Source: a virus
Virus record (IMG/VR): IMGVR_UViG_3300009523_000001
Location: 1 to 64,000 of that record
DNA: 64,000 nt
Direction: 5' to 3' (one strand)
Shown: positions 40,456 to 49,511 of the stretch, piece after piece
How the letters are laid out: each line of letters begins with the position of its first letter
How positions within the stretch are numbered: position 1 is the first letter of the stretch
Made by a program: the position numbers and the translations under genes
Notes under the pieces: model-generated
Told to the model about the DNA's origin: nothing
The model's database searches: none
Seen by the model: the letters and a program-made list of their open reading frames with translations, nothing else

Positions 40456-40499
40456 CGACAAAAAACCAAGGCCGCCATGCTGGTCCAGCGCGGCGGCCT
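40456..40499 (-). terminator. Hairpin plus T-run upstream of the GHKL operon
   Basis: AGGCCGCC at 40469-40476 pairs with GGCGGCCT at 40492-40499. An inner GCTG-GTC-CAGC stem continues the hairpin. On the minus strand it is followed by TTTTTT. It would stop leftward transcription entering from the right, insulating the operon. Confidence 0.55.
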
Positions 40500-40575
40500 C
40501 GGCCCCATCCAGGAGGTACCCGTTACATGCCCACGACCAGCGTACGCCTGTGCGCGGCCGTGGCAAGATTATTTC

Positions 40576-40953
40576 GTGAGCGTCCTCGTTTATCGCGCCG
40601 GCAGCCGGCTCGGCGATCTCGCGATCGACGAGTGCACGATCCGCAGCGTACGGGACGCGGAGGGCCGCGCGTGGTGGCAGCTCTGGGCGTACGTCCGCCG
40701 GGCGGACACCGGACAGCCGTTCTACGTGGGGGTGCCCGTCAACCCCCACGGCCCGTACCTGGACGTCGGCCCGAGCGGCCGGCATTCGTGGGGGTTGAAT
40801 CCCGTCTCGGAGCGCGATTGGCAAATCTCGCCGTCGATCGACGTGGTCGGCGACGAGCGGCCGGACGGGACACGCGAGCCGAGCCCCTGGCACGAGACGC
40901 CCACGATCGTGGGAGTACCGGACGGCGAACGGTGGATCACGGAGGCTCCGTGA
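40576..40953 (+). CDS. Hypothetical protein, start uncertain
   Basis: 125 aa from GTG 40576, with no clear ribosome site. AEGRAWWQLWAYVRRADTGQ then PVNPHGPYLDVGPSGRHSWG: a Trp/Gly-rich, beta-type protein. Unrecognised. Divergent from the GHKL operon across a 180-nt gap. Confidence 0.5.
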   Translation: MSVLVYRAGSRLGDLAIDECTIRSVRDAEGRAWWQLWAYVRRADTGQPFYVGVPVNPHGPYLDVGPSGRHSWGLNPVSERDWQISPSIDVVGDERPDGTREPSPWHETPTIVGVPDGERWITEAP

Positions 40954-40989
40954 AGCGGCGCCGCCGTCACGAACCAGGACAGGTTCTGC

Positions 40990-41019
40990 TTGCCAAATTG
41001 ACTGTGCCTGCGTCATAAT
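40990..41019 (+). promoter_or_regulatory. Promoter of the DUF4160/XRE cluster
   Basis: -35 TTGCCA, 18-nt spacer, -10 CATAAT, just before the ATG at 41026. The predicted leader is very short. Confidence 0.5.
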
Positions 41020-41025
41020 TGCAGC

Positions 41026-41205
41026 ATGAGTGCTGAACTCACGCCACATCAGGAACGCGAAGTTGCAGTAGCTGCCGGTTGTGATCCTCGATCGGTGCGC
41101 GCGCATCTTGCGGGTCGACCGCAACGATCAACCATTGCCGCCCGCATCGCGACCGCGCTTGTTCAGTTAGGATACACTCAAGCAAAGAGGCGTTCGCGTG
41201 GCTGA
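41026..41205 (+). CDS. Small HTH-like protein
   Basis: 59 aa. TPHQEREVAVAAGCDPRSVR AHLAGR and then TIAARIATALVQLGY resemble a LacI/Cro-type helix-turn-helix reduced to its DNA-binding unit. First gene behind the promoter at 40990. It overlaps the DUF4160 gene by 8 nt; a plausible regulator of the cluster. Confidence 0.6.
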   Translation: MSAELTPHQEREVAVAAGCDPRSVRAHLAGRPQRSTIAARIATALVQLGYTQAKRRSRG

Positions 41206-41467
41206 ATTGTCGCGCTTTTACGGCATCGTCGTCGCCATCTATTTCCGCGGCGAGATAGGCCGACACAATCGGCCACACGTGCACGTCACCTACAGCGGGG
41301 ATTCGGCGCAGGTGGCGCTCGACGGCGAGATTTTGGCTGGTTGGTTGCCGAAAACGGCACATCGCCTCGTCAAGCAGTGGCTACGGCTGCACGCGGACGA
41401 AGTGGAGACGGAATGGACGCACGCTCGGCAGGGACAACGGGTGCGTGGAATCGAGCCGCTGGAATGA
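41198..41467 (+). CDS. DUF4160 protein
   Basis: 89 aa from GTG. LSRFYGIVVAIYFRGEIGRH then PHVHVTYSGDSAQVALDGEI, LAGWLPKTAHRLVKQWLRLH match DUF4160: R-F-x-G-I, P-H-x-H, a G-x-L-P strand and a W-L-x-L-H helix. DUF4160 is normally paired with DUF2442 and behaves like a toxin-antitoxin unit; the biochemical role is unsettled. Confidence 0.75.
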   Translation: MAELSRFYGIVVAIYFRGEIGRHNRPHVHVTYSGDSAQVALDGEILAGWLPKTAHRLVKQWLRLHADEVETEWTHARQGQRVRGIEPLE

Positions 41468-41721
41468 AGAAGGGCGTACTTCTTCGTTTGGCGGAAGTGA
41501 TCGGACCGACCGAGGTGCGACTCTTTTTTTCGGACGGCACCGTCGTAGAGCGCTCCTTGCCAGGTGTGAGCAAGCTCCGAAGCGTTCGCATCGTTGACGA
41601 CGGGCTCGGTCTCGATCCAGGAGACGGTAAAGGCGAGATGAGCGCTCACATGCTAAATCGCCCGTGCAAGGGGCGTCGCGTTTATCATGTTGGGGAAGCG
41701 AGAAGGCGTCCAGTCCGATGA
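41464..41721 (+). CDS. DUF2442-like partner protein
   Basis: 85 aa. PTEVRLFFSDGTVVERSLPG then VRIVDDGLGLDPGDGKGEMS match the beta-rich DUF2442 layout (V-x-L-x-F-x-D-G ... DDG-L-D-P), though some positions differ. The usual order with DUF4160 is kept, with an ATGA overlap. Confidence 0.65.
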   Translation: MKKGVLLRLAEVIGPTEVRLFFSDGTVVERSLPGVSKLRSVRIVDDGLGLDPGDGKGEMSAHMLNRPCKGRRVYHVGEARRRPVR

Positions 41722-41906
41722 TCCGCAAGCCTTGGCCGAAAGACAGAACGCTTCCGAACTTCGACTCGTACGAGGACGAGCTTGCGTTCTGGAACCGATA
41801 CTATGTTCCGTGGAATGATGATGCGTACTCGGAAGCCGTAGGCGGACCGCCAGCCGGTGTTCAGCCAGTGGAAGAGCAGTCGGTCATTCGACGCCGGAGG
41901 CCGTGA
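41718..41906 (+). CDS. Small CopG/BrnA-like protein
   Basis: 62 aa. LPNFDSYEDELAFWNRYYVP recalls the P-x-F-x-x-E-x-E-x-x-F-W start of antitoxins such as BrnA or CopG-type proteins, but no clear RHH follows. The end is Arg-rich. It joins the DUF4160/2442 pair to the XRE gene. Confidence 0.5.
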   Translation: MIRKPWPKDRTLPNFDSYEDELAFWNRYYVPWNDDAYSEAVGGPPAGVQPVEEQSVIRRRRP

Positions 41907-42157
41907 TGCGGTCCAAGATCCGACGCCGTTACAACCTGCGGTCGTTGCGAATGGCGCTCGGCAAGACGCAGATCGACGTCTCGCGCGCAGCGAGGATGGC
42001 GCAGGGCGACGTGTCACTTCTCGAGTCGCGTCGGGATGTCAAGCTCTCAACGCTCGCGCGCTACGCCGCTGCCATCGGTGGCGCTACCGAGGTAGCGGTT
42101 GTTATCGATGGTCGACGCTACCTGCTCGACTTGTTCGACGGAGGCGCCAGAACATGA
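41906..42157 (+). CDS. XRE-family regulator
   Basis: 83 aa (a GTG three bases upstream is an alternative). RRRYNLRSLRMALGKTQIDV, SRAARMAQGDVSLLESRRDV is an HTH_XRE domain, followed by a beta-rich tail (TEVAVVIDGRRYLLDLF). This is a typical antitoxin or TA-associated regulator arrangement. Confidence 0.75.
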   Translation: MRSKIRRRYNLRSLRMALGKTQIDVSRAARMAQGDVSLLESRRDVKLSTLARYAAAIGGATEVAVVIDGRRYLLDLFDGGART

Positions 42158-42363
42158 GTCGCGTTCCATCTCGCGAGGAGTTGTCGCGGGTGTTGGTGAT
42201 GTACGGCGCGTTCGCTTCAAGCGGTCGGATCATGGACGAAGACGATGATCAGGCAACTCTCGAGCACCTCCAGCGGCTGCGCGCTAAGCTCGACGACGAG
42301 CGCGGAGAAGCGATCGAGCGGGTGATCCGTGGGCTGCGCAGTCTGATGACTACGGCTTCCTGA
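42154..42363 (+). CDS. Small helical protein
   Basis: 69 aa. SREELSRVLVMYGAFASSGR then a helix (TLEHLQRLRAKLDDERGEAI). Overlaps the XRE gene by ATGA. Perhaps the last gene of the TA-like cluster. Unrecognised. A start-less reverse frame (about 42350-42493) overlaps its end; see rejected items. Confidence 0.6.
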   Translation: MSRVPSREELSRVLVMYGAFASSGRIMDEDDDQATLEHLQRLRAKLDDERGEAIERVIRGLRSLMTTAS

Positions 42364-42506
42364 GTGCCCGCCGTGTGCGGAACGCGTGACGCATGGCCCA
42401 CTCGAACACGGCGACGAGGTCCGCCGCCTCGTCCTCGGTAAACGTGACATGGTGTCGATTCTTCCGTCGATCATGCCGAGGCGCTGGCGTGAGCTAATCT
42501 GACAGG

Positions 42507-42773
42507 GTGGAGTGCACGAAGGACCCGATCGAGGGCTGCGGATCCGGGGTCCGGGTCGAACGCCGCTACCTCGACGGAGTTCTCGAGGGCATCGCCTGGT
42601 GGCACCTCTGCCACGGGGTCGAGTGCGAGGACTTCATGGGCACAGAGCCCCCGTGGCAGGACGGGTGGGTCGTAGAGCAGGTCCACCCGCTCACGCTGTC
42701 GCCCTCGATCCTCTGCCGTGCCTGCCAATTCCACGGGCACATCCGCGAAGGGAAGTGGATCCCGGTATCATGA
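42507..42773 (+). CDS. DUF6527-like zinc protein
   Basis: 88 aa from GTG. WWHLCHGVECEDFMGTEPPW then LTLSPSILCRACQFHGHIRE, GKWIPVS matches, by recall, DUF6527-type phage proteins (S-P-S-I-L-C ... C-x-x-H-G-x-I-x-x-G-x-W). Probably zinc-binding; function unknown. An intergenic 140 nt precedes it. Confidence 0.6.
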   Translation: MECTKDPIEGCGSGVRVERRYLDGVLEGIAWWHLCHGVECEDFMGTEPPWQDGWVVEQVHPLTLSPSILCRACQFHGHIREGKWIPVS

Positions 42774-43291
42774 GCACCGATCCGAGCGCCCGCGATTTCG
42801 ACGTCCCAATTCGATTCCTCGTCGAGACGATCGACAAGCATCCGTGCCCGTACCCCGACTGCACGATCGCGGGCTGCACCACGAGCATCCCGACGTACCG
42901 AACGCTGGACGGTACGGTGGTCGACAAAGTCCCGGGCGATGTTTTCTTCCATCGCGCGCACGCGCTCGACGAAGCCGAGGGGGCATGCGCCTGGACCCAC
43001 TGCGACGGACAGCACCTCTTCGTCGTGACCCCTGCGAAGGACGAGTGGGGGATCGGCACACCGGAGTACGGCTGGCTATGGCACATCTGGAATCTCGACG
43101 CACGCGCGGCAAATTGTACCCTGCCGGCCGACACCCTGCATCGGTGCTGGTGCCGGAGCGGGGACCCGCGGGTCCCCGGATCACTGCACGTGGCCAAGGA
43201 CCCCGGACCGACGTGCAGCGCGGGCGGCGGTTCGTTCGGCCACCCCCAGTGGCACGGGGTGCTGCACCAGGGACGGCTCAGGACCGCGTGA
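42770..43291 (+). CDS. Hypothetical protein with several Cys/His
   Basis: 173 aa. CPYPDCTIAGCTTS near residue 28, CAWTHCDGQH in the middle, and a C-terminal FGHPQWHGVLHQGRL that echoes the DUF6527 ending of the previous gene. Possibly a diverged fused relative. Overlaps its neighbour by ATGA. Confidence 0.6.
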   Translation: MSTDPSARDFDVPIRFLVETIDKHPCPYPDCTIAGCTTSIPTYRTLDGTVVDKVPGDVFFHRAHALDEAEGACAWTHCDGQHLFVVTPAKDEWGIGTPEYGWLWHIWNLDARAANCTLPADTLHRCWCRSGDPRVPGSLHVAKDPGPTCSAGGGSFGHPQWHGVLHQGRLRTA

Positions 43292-43523
43292 TGGAACGGT
43301 TGTCGCGGGGACGCAGGCGGCCGGCCAAGGACCGTAGAGGAAACGCAGCCCCAGCCTACGCTCCATCCGGTCGATTTGAAGTGCGCGCACCGCCTACCGT
43401 GCCTCGGGAGAAAGGACCCTCGAGCCCGAATTGGATCGAGGGAGGAAGCCCGAGGGTTCGAGGCGGCGCGCGCGCGACGAAGCGTAGCCGGTCAAGGGTC
43501 TCTTGGGATACCGTAAGGTCTCC
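43292..43523 (+). other. Gap without a convincing gene
   Basis: About 230 nt. A frame from ATG 43288 stays open but is Arg/Ser/Pro-rich with no motif, so no CDS is called. An imperfect dyad ACCCTCG ... CGAGGGT spans 43408-43460. No tRNA was made from the nearby GGTTCGA. Confidence 0.4.
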
Positions 43524-43703
43524 ATGCGAACACTCATTTGCCGCCGCTGCCACCGGCTCCGCCTTGTCAATGCGACACGCACGTGCGCGGCGTGCGAGAA
43601 GGATCTTCGAGCGCAGGAGCGGCCGCGCGCGGCGGCGGCGCCAGCGCAAGTCGATGGCCCTGCGCCGCCCGGCACCGGGGTCGAGGACGCGACGCACGAC
43701 TAG
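43524..43703 (+). CDS. Zinc-ribbon microprotein
   Basis: 59 aa. LICRRCHRLRLVNATRTCAACEK gives two CxxC pairs in a zinc ribbon; the rest is Ala/Pro-rich. Start ATG 43524 preferred to TTG 43503. The TAG is shared, as CTAG, with the convergent phosphatase gene. Confidence 0.6.
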   Translation: MRTLICRRCHRLRLVNATRTCAACEKDLRAQERPRAAAAPAQVDGPAPPGTGVEDATHD

Positions 43704-44260
43704 CGCGTCGCCGCGTCTTCGAAGAAATAAGCTGTCAGGTCCACGTCCACCCAGCGAAACCCGTGGTCGGTCATGTCCTTCTCCATTTGGGACCGAGACC
43801 ACCCGAACATCTTTCTGCCCTCGAGCGCGCTGACGAGGCCCGTCCGATCGCGGCCGTGCGAGCAGTGGAAAGCGACCACGTAGCCTTGCGTCCATGCGTA
43901 GTGGATGACTTGCACTGCGCCCATGACCTGCTCTACGGACGGTTTGATCAGGACGGACCACGGTTTGTCGTCCTCGGGCGGCATCGGGAATTTGAGAACC
44001 TTCCAGCCGAGCGTGGTGGCAGGATCGTCGGATCCCTCCTCGTCGTCGTTGAGCTTGACGATGACGACCCGCTCGCCGCTCGGGGCGATGCGCGCCGCGA
44101 GCTCCTTCCATGCCGCCTCGTTCGGTGGTTGGCCCATCCGCCACATGCGTGGGGCGAAGGAGACGAGGTTCGGGGTGCCTGCCGGCGTCACGGTCTCGTG
44201 AAACCCGAATCCACATCCGAAGAGGGCCAGGACGGACAGCACGAACCGGGGCAGCTTCAT
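43700..44260 (-). CDS. Lipoprotein dual-specificity/tyrosine phosphatase
   Basis: 186 aa. A signal peptide with lipobox (LSVLALFGCG) would lipidate it. The catalytic loop is VVAFHCSHGRDRTGLVSAL: H-C-x5-R (HCSHGRDRTG), the Cys-based DSP/PTP signature. A possible general-acid Asp lies upstream (KLNDDEEGS). Phosphatases of this type dephosphorylate proteins or inositol-type substrates. A lipid-anchored version on a phage is unusual. Coupled upstream to a 19-codon ORF and another phosphatase. Confidence 0.75.
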   Translation of the reverse strand: MKLPRFVLSVLALFGCGFGFHETVTPAGTPNLVSFAPRMWRMGQPPNEAAWKELAARIAPSGERVVIVKLNDDEEGSDDPATTLGWKVLKFPMPPEDDKPWSVLIKPSVEQVMGAVQVIHYAWTQGYVVAFHCSHGRDRTGLVSALEGRKMFGWSRSQMEKDMTDHGFRWVDVDLTAYFFEDAATR

Positions 44261-44316
44261 GGGGTGCACTCCGCGAGGGCGGCCAGCAGCCAGGCCAGCA
44301 ACCGGAGGGGGTTCAC
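44257..44316 (-). CDS. 19-codon hydrophobic mini-ORF between phosphatases
   Basis: From GTG 44316, NPLRLLAWLLAALAECTP, hydrophobic. It overlaps the stop of the upstream phosphatase (GTGA) and the start of the downstream one (ATGA). Like 24188-24238 it may keep ribosomes coupled; it is also a possible tiny membrane peptide. Confidence 0.4.
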   Translation of the reverse strand: MNPLRLLAWLLAALAECTP

Positions 44317-44720
44317 GGCCTGCCCTCGACCATCGCACGGAAGTAAGGGTTCGTCAGGCCATCGCGGAGTTCTCGGATGCGGCGGACGGCGCGGTCCCGC
44401 GGCACCCCGAGCTCGACGAGCGCCAGGCCCGCAATGACCCCGGAACGGTTGCGGCCCTGCCAGCAAGTAACGATCACGCGATGTCCGATCCGCACATGGT
44501 CCGCCACCGTTCGCGCGGCGCTCCGGATGCGCAGGCGAGTCACCTTGTCCGGCGGGGGCCCATCGTCGAGCGGCACGTGCAGCACGCGGTAGCCGGGCAG
44601 ATCCGGCTGGTATTCCTCGGCCGCGAGCACGACGACGTCGAAGGGGATGCGTGCGCGAGGAGGCGGGGCGCTCCCCTGCGCGAGCCGGCCGCCGGAGAGG
44701 AGGTAGTGGTAGCCGCTCAT
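44313..44720 (-). CDS. Small dual-specificity phosphatase
   Basis: 135 aa. VIVTCWQGRNRSGVIAGLAL holds the C-x5-R active loop (CWQGRNRSG). HVPLDDGPPPD upstream may provide the general acid. Length and motif match minimal DSPs or cyclin-like phosphatases. Cytosolic (no signal). Adjacent to a second, lipid-anchored phosphatase. Confidence 0.75.
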   Translation of the reverse strand: MSGYHYLLSGGRLAQGSAPPPRARIPFDVVVLAAEEYQPDLPGYRVLHVPLDDGPPPDKVTRLRIRSAARTVADHVRIGHRVIVTCWQGRNRSGVIAGLALVELGVPRDRAVRRIRELRDGLTNPYFRAMVEGRP

Positions 44721-44740
44721 TCGGGAACTTTACCACCTCT

Positions 44741-46072
44741 TCAAGAATCGGCGTAGAAGACGCAGTTGTTCGGCGCCTCGAAGAGCAGCACCCAGTCGTT
44801 GTCACCAGCGGCGTTGGTGCCTGGAGTGGCGGCGAACGTGTGGCTGCCCGACGTCCCGAGTGTTCCGTTGACGGCCGATTGCACGCTACCGCTTGTGGGG
44901 TCCATCCAAAAGGCGCCGACGCGACGAGTGAACCCGGATAGGGCAACGGTCAACGATTCATTGGTGGGCACGTAGATGGCGCCCCATGAGCCGTCGGAGG
45001 CTTGCGCAGCGCTCGCGAAAGCGGCCCCGCTGTAGCTGCCGCCGTTGGTCAAGAAGGTGAATCCTGTATCGGGCACGAGGAGCCACCAGGCACGCGAAGC
45101 CATGAGGTTGTTGACGACGTTGCTGCCAAGGGCGCCTGTTGTTCCGAGCAACGTCGGCCAGCTCGTGAGAAACTCCCAGAGCGGCTTTGGGGCCACGGAA
45201 CCGCCGCTACCAAAGGTGTATCCCATTCCTCCGTTGAGTAGCGACTCCCAATTTTCCTGACGAATAAGCTGTTCGGTGCCGGAGTTATCGAACTCGTAGC
45301 AGCTTTCGATCATGAACGACGGTCGTGATTGACCGGTATACGACGACTGCATGTTCGTGTGGATCCACGGATGCCCATTTTGGACATCTGTGTACACACT
45401 GTCTACCGTGAGCCAGGATTGGCCACCCCACTCTGTGCTCGCGTTGGTACCGTCTGCGCAGTGGGCCGTCATCAGATGAGTCGAATCGGCCGCGACGATC
45501 GCGGTCGCTATGGCGATCGTCGAGCTCGTGTCGGCTGGATTATAATCACCGCCCATAACGTAAATAATGTTTGGAAAGCTCGTGTATCTTGACCCGAAGA
45601 AGTTGCCATAGGCTGTTCGTTTAGCACCGCTGTTCGCCTGGAGATCAGTGTACCAGCCTTGGTTACCCCCGTTGAACCCGAGGTATGCTGGGAATAGAAG
45701 TACCATCATTCCGTAGGTCGCGCATGTGTTGATTGCCAAGTCCCACTGATCGAAATAGGCTGTATTCCATGTGGAGAAATCGGCCAATTGGGATCGATTG
45801 GTGTACGTGCTCCCGTCGGTGGCTTTCAAAAACGGCTGATCTCCGTTGAGGTTGGCCGCCGTACTCCCGTCCGGTCCAACGGGCGCCATATACAGCAACG
45901 TGGTGTTGAACCCCCGAGCGATCCGATCCTGCACGTACTGTGTGATGCCGGAGCTATTTAGTGAAATGCCGATGTTCCAACCGGAGTCTCCACGCATCTG
46001 AAACGGTACTCCGAATTGATCGACAAGATACCGTTTTCCAGTAGGGATGACGAGTGGAAATCTGCTTGCCAT
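44741..46072 (-). CDS. DUF4038/GH140-like glycoside hydrolase, virion-associated
   Basis: 443 aa. Starting FQMRGDSGWNIGISLNSSGI, with RIARGFNTTLLYMAPVG, NIIYVMGGDYNPAD and RPSFMIESCYEFD, it follows the DUF4038 TIM-barrel of apiosidase-type GH140 enzymes. The C-terminal 100 residues form a beta sandwich like the collagen-binding-like domain that usually follows. No signal peptide. In an appendage operon next to fibre proteins it is probably a tail-associated depolymerase for a surface polysaccharide. It ends NNCVFYADS. Confidence 0.65.
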   Translation of the reverse strand: MASRFPLVIPTGKRYLVDQFGVPFQMRGDSGWNIGISLNSSGITQYVQDRIARGFNTTLLYMAPVGPDGSTAANLNGDQPFLKATDGSTYTNRSQLADFSTWNTAYFDQWDLAINTCATYGMMVLLFPAYLGFNGGNQGWYTDLQANSGAKRTAYGNFFGSRYTSFPNIIYVMGGDYNPADTSSTIAIATAIVAADSTHLMTAHCADGTNASTEWGGQSWLTVDSVYTDVQNGHPWIHTNMQSSYTGQSRPSFMIESCYEFDNSGTEQLIRQENWESLLNGGMGYTFGSGGSVAPKPLWEFLTSWPTLLGTTGALGSNVVNNLMASRAWWLLVPDTGFTFLTNGGSYSGAAFASAAQASDGSWGAIYVPTNESLTVALSGFTRRVGAFWMDPTSGSVQSAVNGTLGTSGSHTFAATPGTNAAGDNDWVLLFEAPNNCVFYADS

Positions 46073-46755
46073 TAGTCGCTACCAAAGAAAATACAATTCG
46101 CGGCTGACGATTGTAGGGCCAACGCCACCATCGCCCAGATGTCCGATGTGTTTTGAGACATCGTCACGGCTTGGGATCCGACGGCAGCTCCTGCCTTGGT
46201 AGCTAGGAATGCACCATTGTTATCGATCCCTGCGCCAGGCACCTTTTGGGTATATCCTGCCTCAGCGGCCGTGATGTGCGATCCGACGATACCTGTCTCA
46301 ATAATCAAGTCGTTACTGGCTACCGGCACGACTGTGGCGCTCATCCCTTGCGCCGTTCCTCCCGACGCAGCCCCGCCAAACCCTACAGCATCGAATATTG
46401 CCGATGTCGTTTCGACGATCCACAGATCAGGGAAGTCGCCGCCGCCAGTGCCCCAGTTGACAGTCACCGTATTGGCGCCGGCCTTTATGTTGGAGGCCAG
46501 GTAGGCGTGTATCGAGCACCCTGACGCCACGTTTACGAAAGTACCAACCAGTGAGTATTTGTTGCTGGCACCCCCGCCGGGTGCGTCACTCACTGAGGTG
46601 TTGGTAAGGTTCGCTCGCGTGTCGAATGATGTGACAATAACCGCGATTGCATTGCCAGTGACGTTGTTGGATCCGAACGCTTGCGCAAGCGTAGCAACTC
46701 CAGTTCCGGCGCCGTCGCTGTTGACCGCCCCCTGAACGAATGTGGGTCCAGCCAC
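46072..46755 (-). CDS. Putative virion appendage protein
   Basis: 227 aa. Gly/Ala/Ser/Thr-rich, alternating beta strands without Cys except the last (ANTVTVNWGTGGGDFPDLWI), like a phage fibre or concanavalin-like beta sandwich. It ends SAANCIFFGSD, echoing the NNCVFYADS end of the glycoside hydrolase. One-base overlap with that gene. Confidence 0.6.
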   Translation of the reverse strand: MAGPTFVQGAVNSDGAGTGVATLAQAFGSNNVTGNAIAVIVTSFDTRANLTNTSVSDAPGGGASNKYSLVGTFVNVASGCSIHAYLASNIKAGANTVTVNWGTGGGDFPDLWIVETTSAIFDAVGFGGAASGGTAQGMSATVVPVASNDLIIETGIVGSHITAAEAGYTQKVPGAGIDNNGAFLATKAGAAVGSQAVTMSQNTSDIWAMVALALQSSAANCIFFGSD

Positions 46756-46758
46756 GAT

Positions 46759-47133
46759 CTATCCGAAGTTGGGGCTTAGGATTCCCCAGTAATTCGTCCC
46801 GTCCCACTTGAAGGTGATGATGTCCACAGCGGCCGCTGTGCTCGTCAGCGTCGGCGCCGCGCTTCCGGTCCACTTGACCGTGCCCGGCCACGTCGCCGTG
46901 AATCCACCGTTCTGGGTGAGGTAGATCGTCAAGTTCTCGTTGGTGACAGGGCCGATGGGGGCGGTGAATACGAACGTGCACGTAGCACTAAGGGTGATCT
47001 TGTGGGTCGCCCCCTTCGTCCAGTCGACTGTGAAGTTCGCACCCGAGTTCCCGTCGGCGACGGGAGCTGCTTGCCCGACGGCCAACGCGTTGGCGAGCGT
47101 GGCGTTGACGATGGGGGTAGCGGGAGCGGCCAT
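46759..47133 (-). CDS. Phage tail-type beta-sandwich protein
   Basis: 124 aa from ATG 47133. GGFTATWPGTVKWTGSAAPT and VDIITFKWDGTNYWG are a tail fibre/baseplate-type repeat (x-T-W-P-x-x-V-K-W-x-G-x-x-P-x-L-T ... D-x-I-x-F). It sits between the collagen-like fibre and the other appendage genes. Confidence 0.7.
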   Translation of the reverse strand: MAAPATPIVNATLANALAVGQAAPVADGNSGANFTVDWTKGATHKITLSATCTFVFTAPIGPVTNENLTIYLTQNGGFTATWPGTVKWTGSAAPTLTSTAAAVDIITFKWDGTNYWGILSPNFG

Positions 47134-47137
47134 ATTT

Positions 47138-49243
<2,106 letters not shown>

Positions 49244-49273
49244 ACGGCTCTGCTAGAGCCTCACGCTGCGCTC

Positions 49274-49308
49274 TTGACGGGTCAATCGAAGCTTTTTTCG
49301 GCTAGAAC
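49274..49308 (-). promoter_or_regulatory. Shared upstream element A of surface-protein genes
   Basis: On the minus strand: GTTCTAGC, 15 nt, then the palindrome TTGACCCGTCAA at 49274-49285, 30 nt before the fibre ATG. The same layout occurs at 55205-55239 upstream of the gene at 55172. TTGACC could be a -35; no convincing -10 follows, so a phage-specific promoter or operator is proposed. Confidence 0.55.
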
Positions 49309-49364
49309 GTCGTCGCAGTGCGCGAGATGGGCATACCGCGGGATGCCCAGCGGAGGCCGCTAAC

Positions 49365-49511
49365 TCATGGAATCGGCGGCTGTGTTCGCGATGCAGCCTT
49401 CGCGAGCCGCTCAAGCTGCGCTTCGTCGAGCGTGGCTCGGAGGGCGACTGCGCGGGGATTGGTTTCGTCCAACGGCTGCATGCGCGGCGGGATGTACGGT
49501 CGGCGGATCAT
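49365..49511 (-). CDS. 48-aa hypothetical protein
   Basis: From ATG 49511, MIRRPYIPPRMQPLDETNPR then ATLDEAQLERLAKAASRTQP: a Pro/Arg-rich start and one amphipathic helix. The GGAAGAG upstream supports the start. Unrecognised. Transcribed toward the fibre gene. Confidence 0.5.
   Translation of the reverse strand: MIRRPYIPPRMQPLDETNPRAVALRATLDEAQLERLAKAASRTQPPIP

Noticed and set aside
40524-41018. ATG 40524 with AGGAGG at 40510-40515
   Set aside because: The frame is Arg-rich without structure. The GTG frame at 40576 reads more protein-like, though that choice is not certain.
40950-41018. 22-codon ORF after the 40576 gene
   Set aside because: Only its GTGA overlap supports it; it runs into the promoter region at 40990 and has no motif.
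42350-42493. A protein-like minus frame (HHVTFTEDEAADLVAVFEWA) overlapping 42154-42363
   Set aside because: It has no ATG, GTG or TTG start before an upstream stop. It could be a remnant but is not called a gene.
43407-43490. GGTTCGA with a flanking dyad, possible tRNA
   Set aside because: The T-loop-like string lacks an acceptor stem and anticodon arm; it is just an imperfect dyad.
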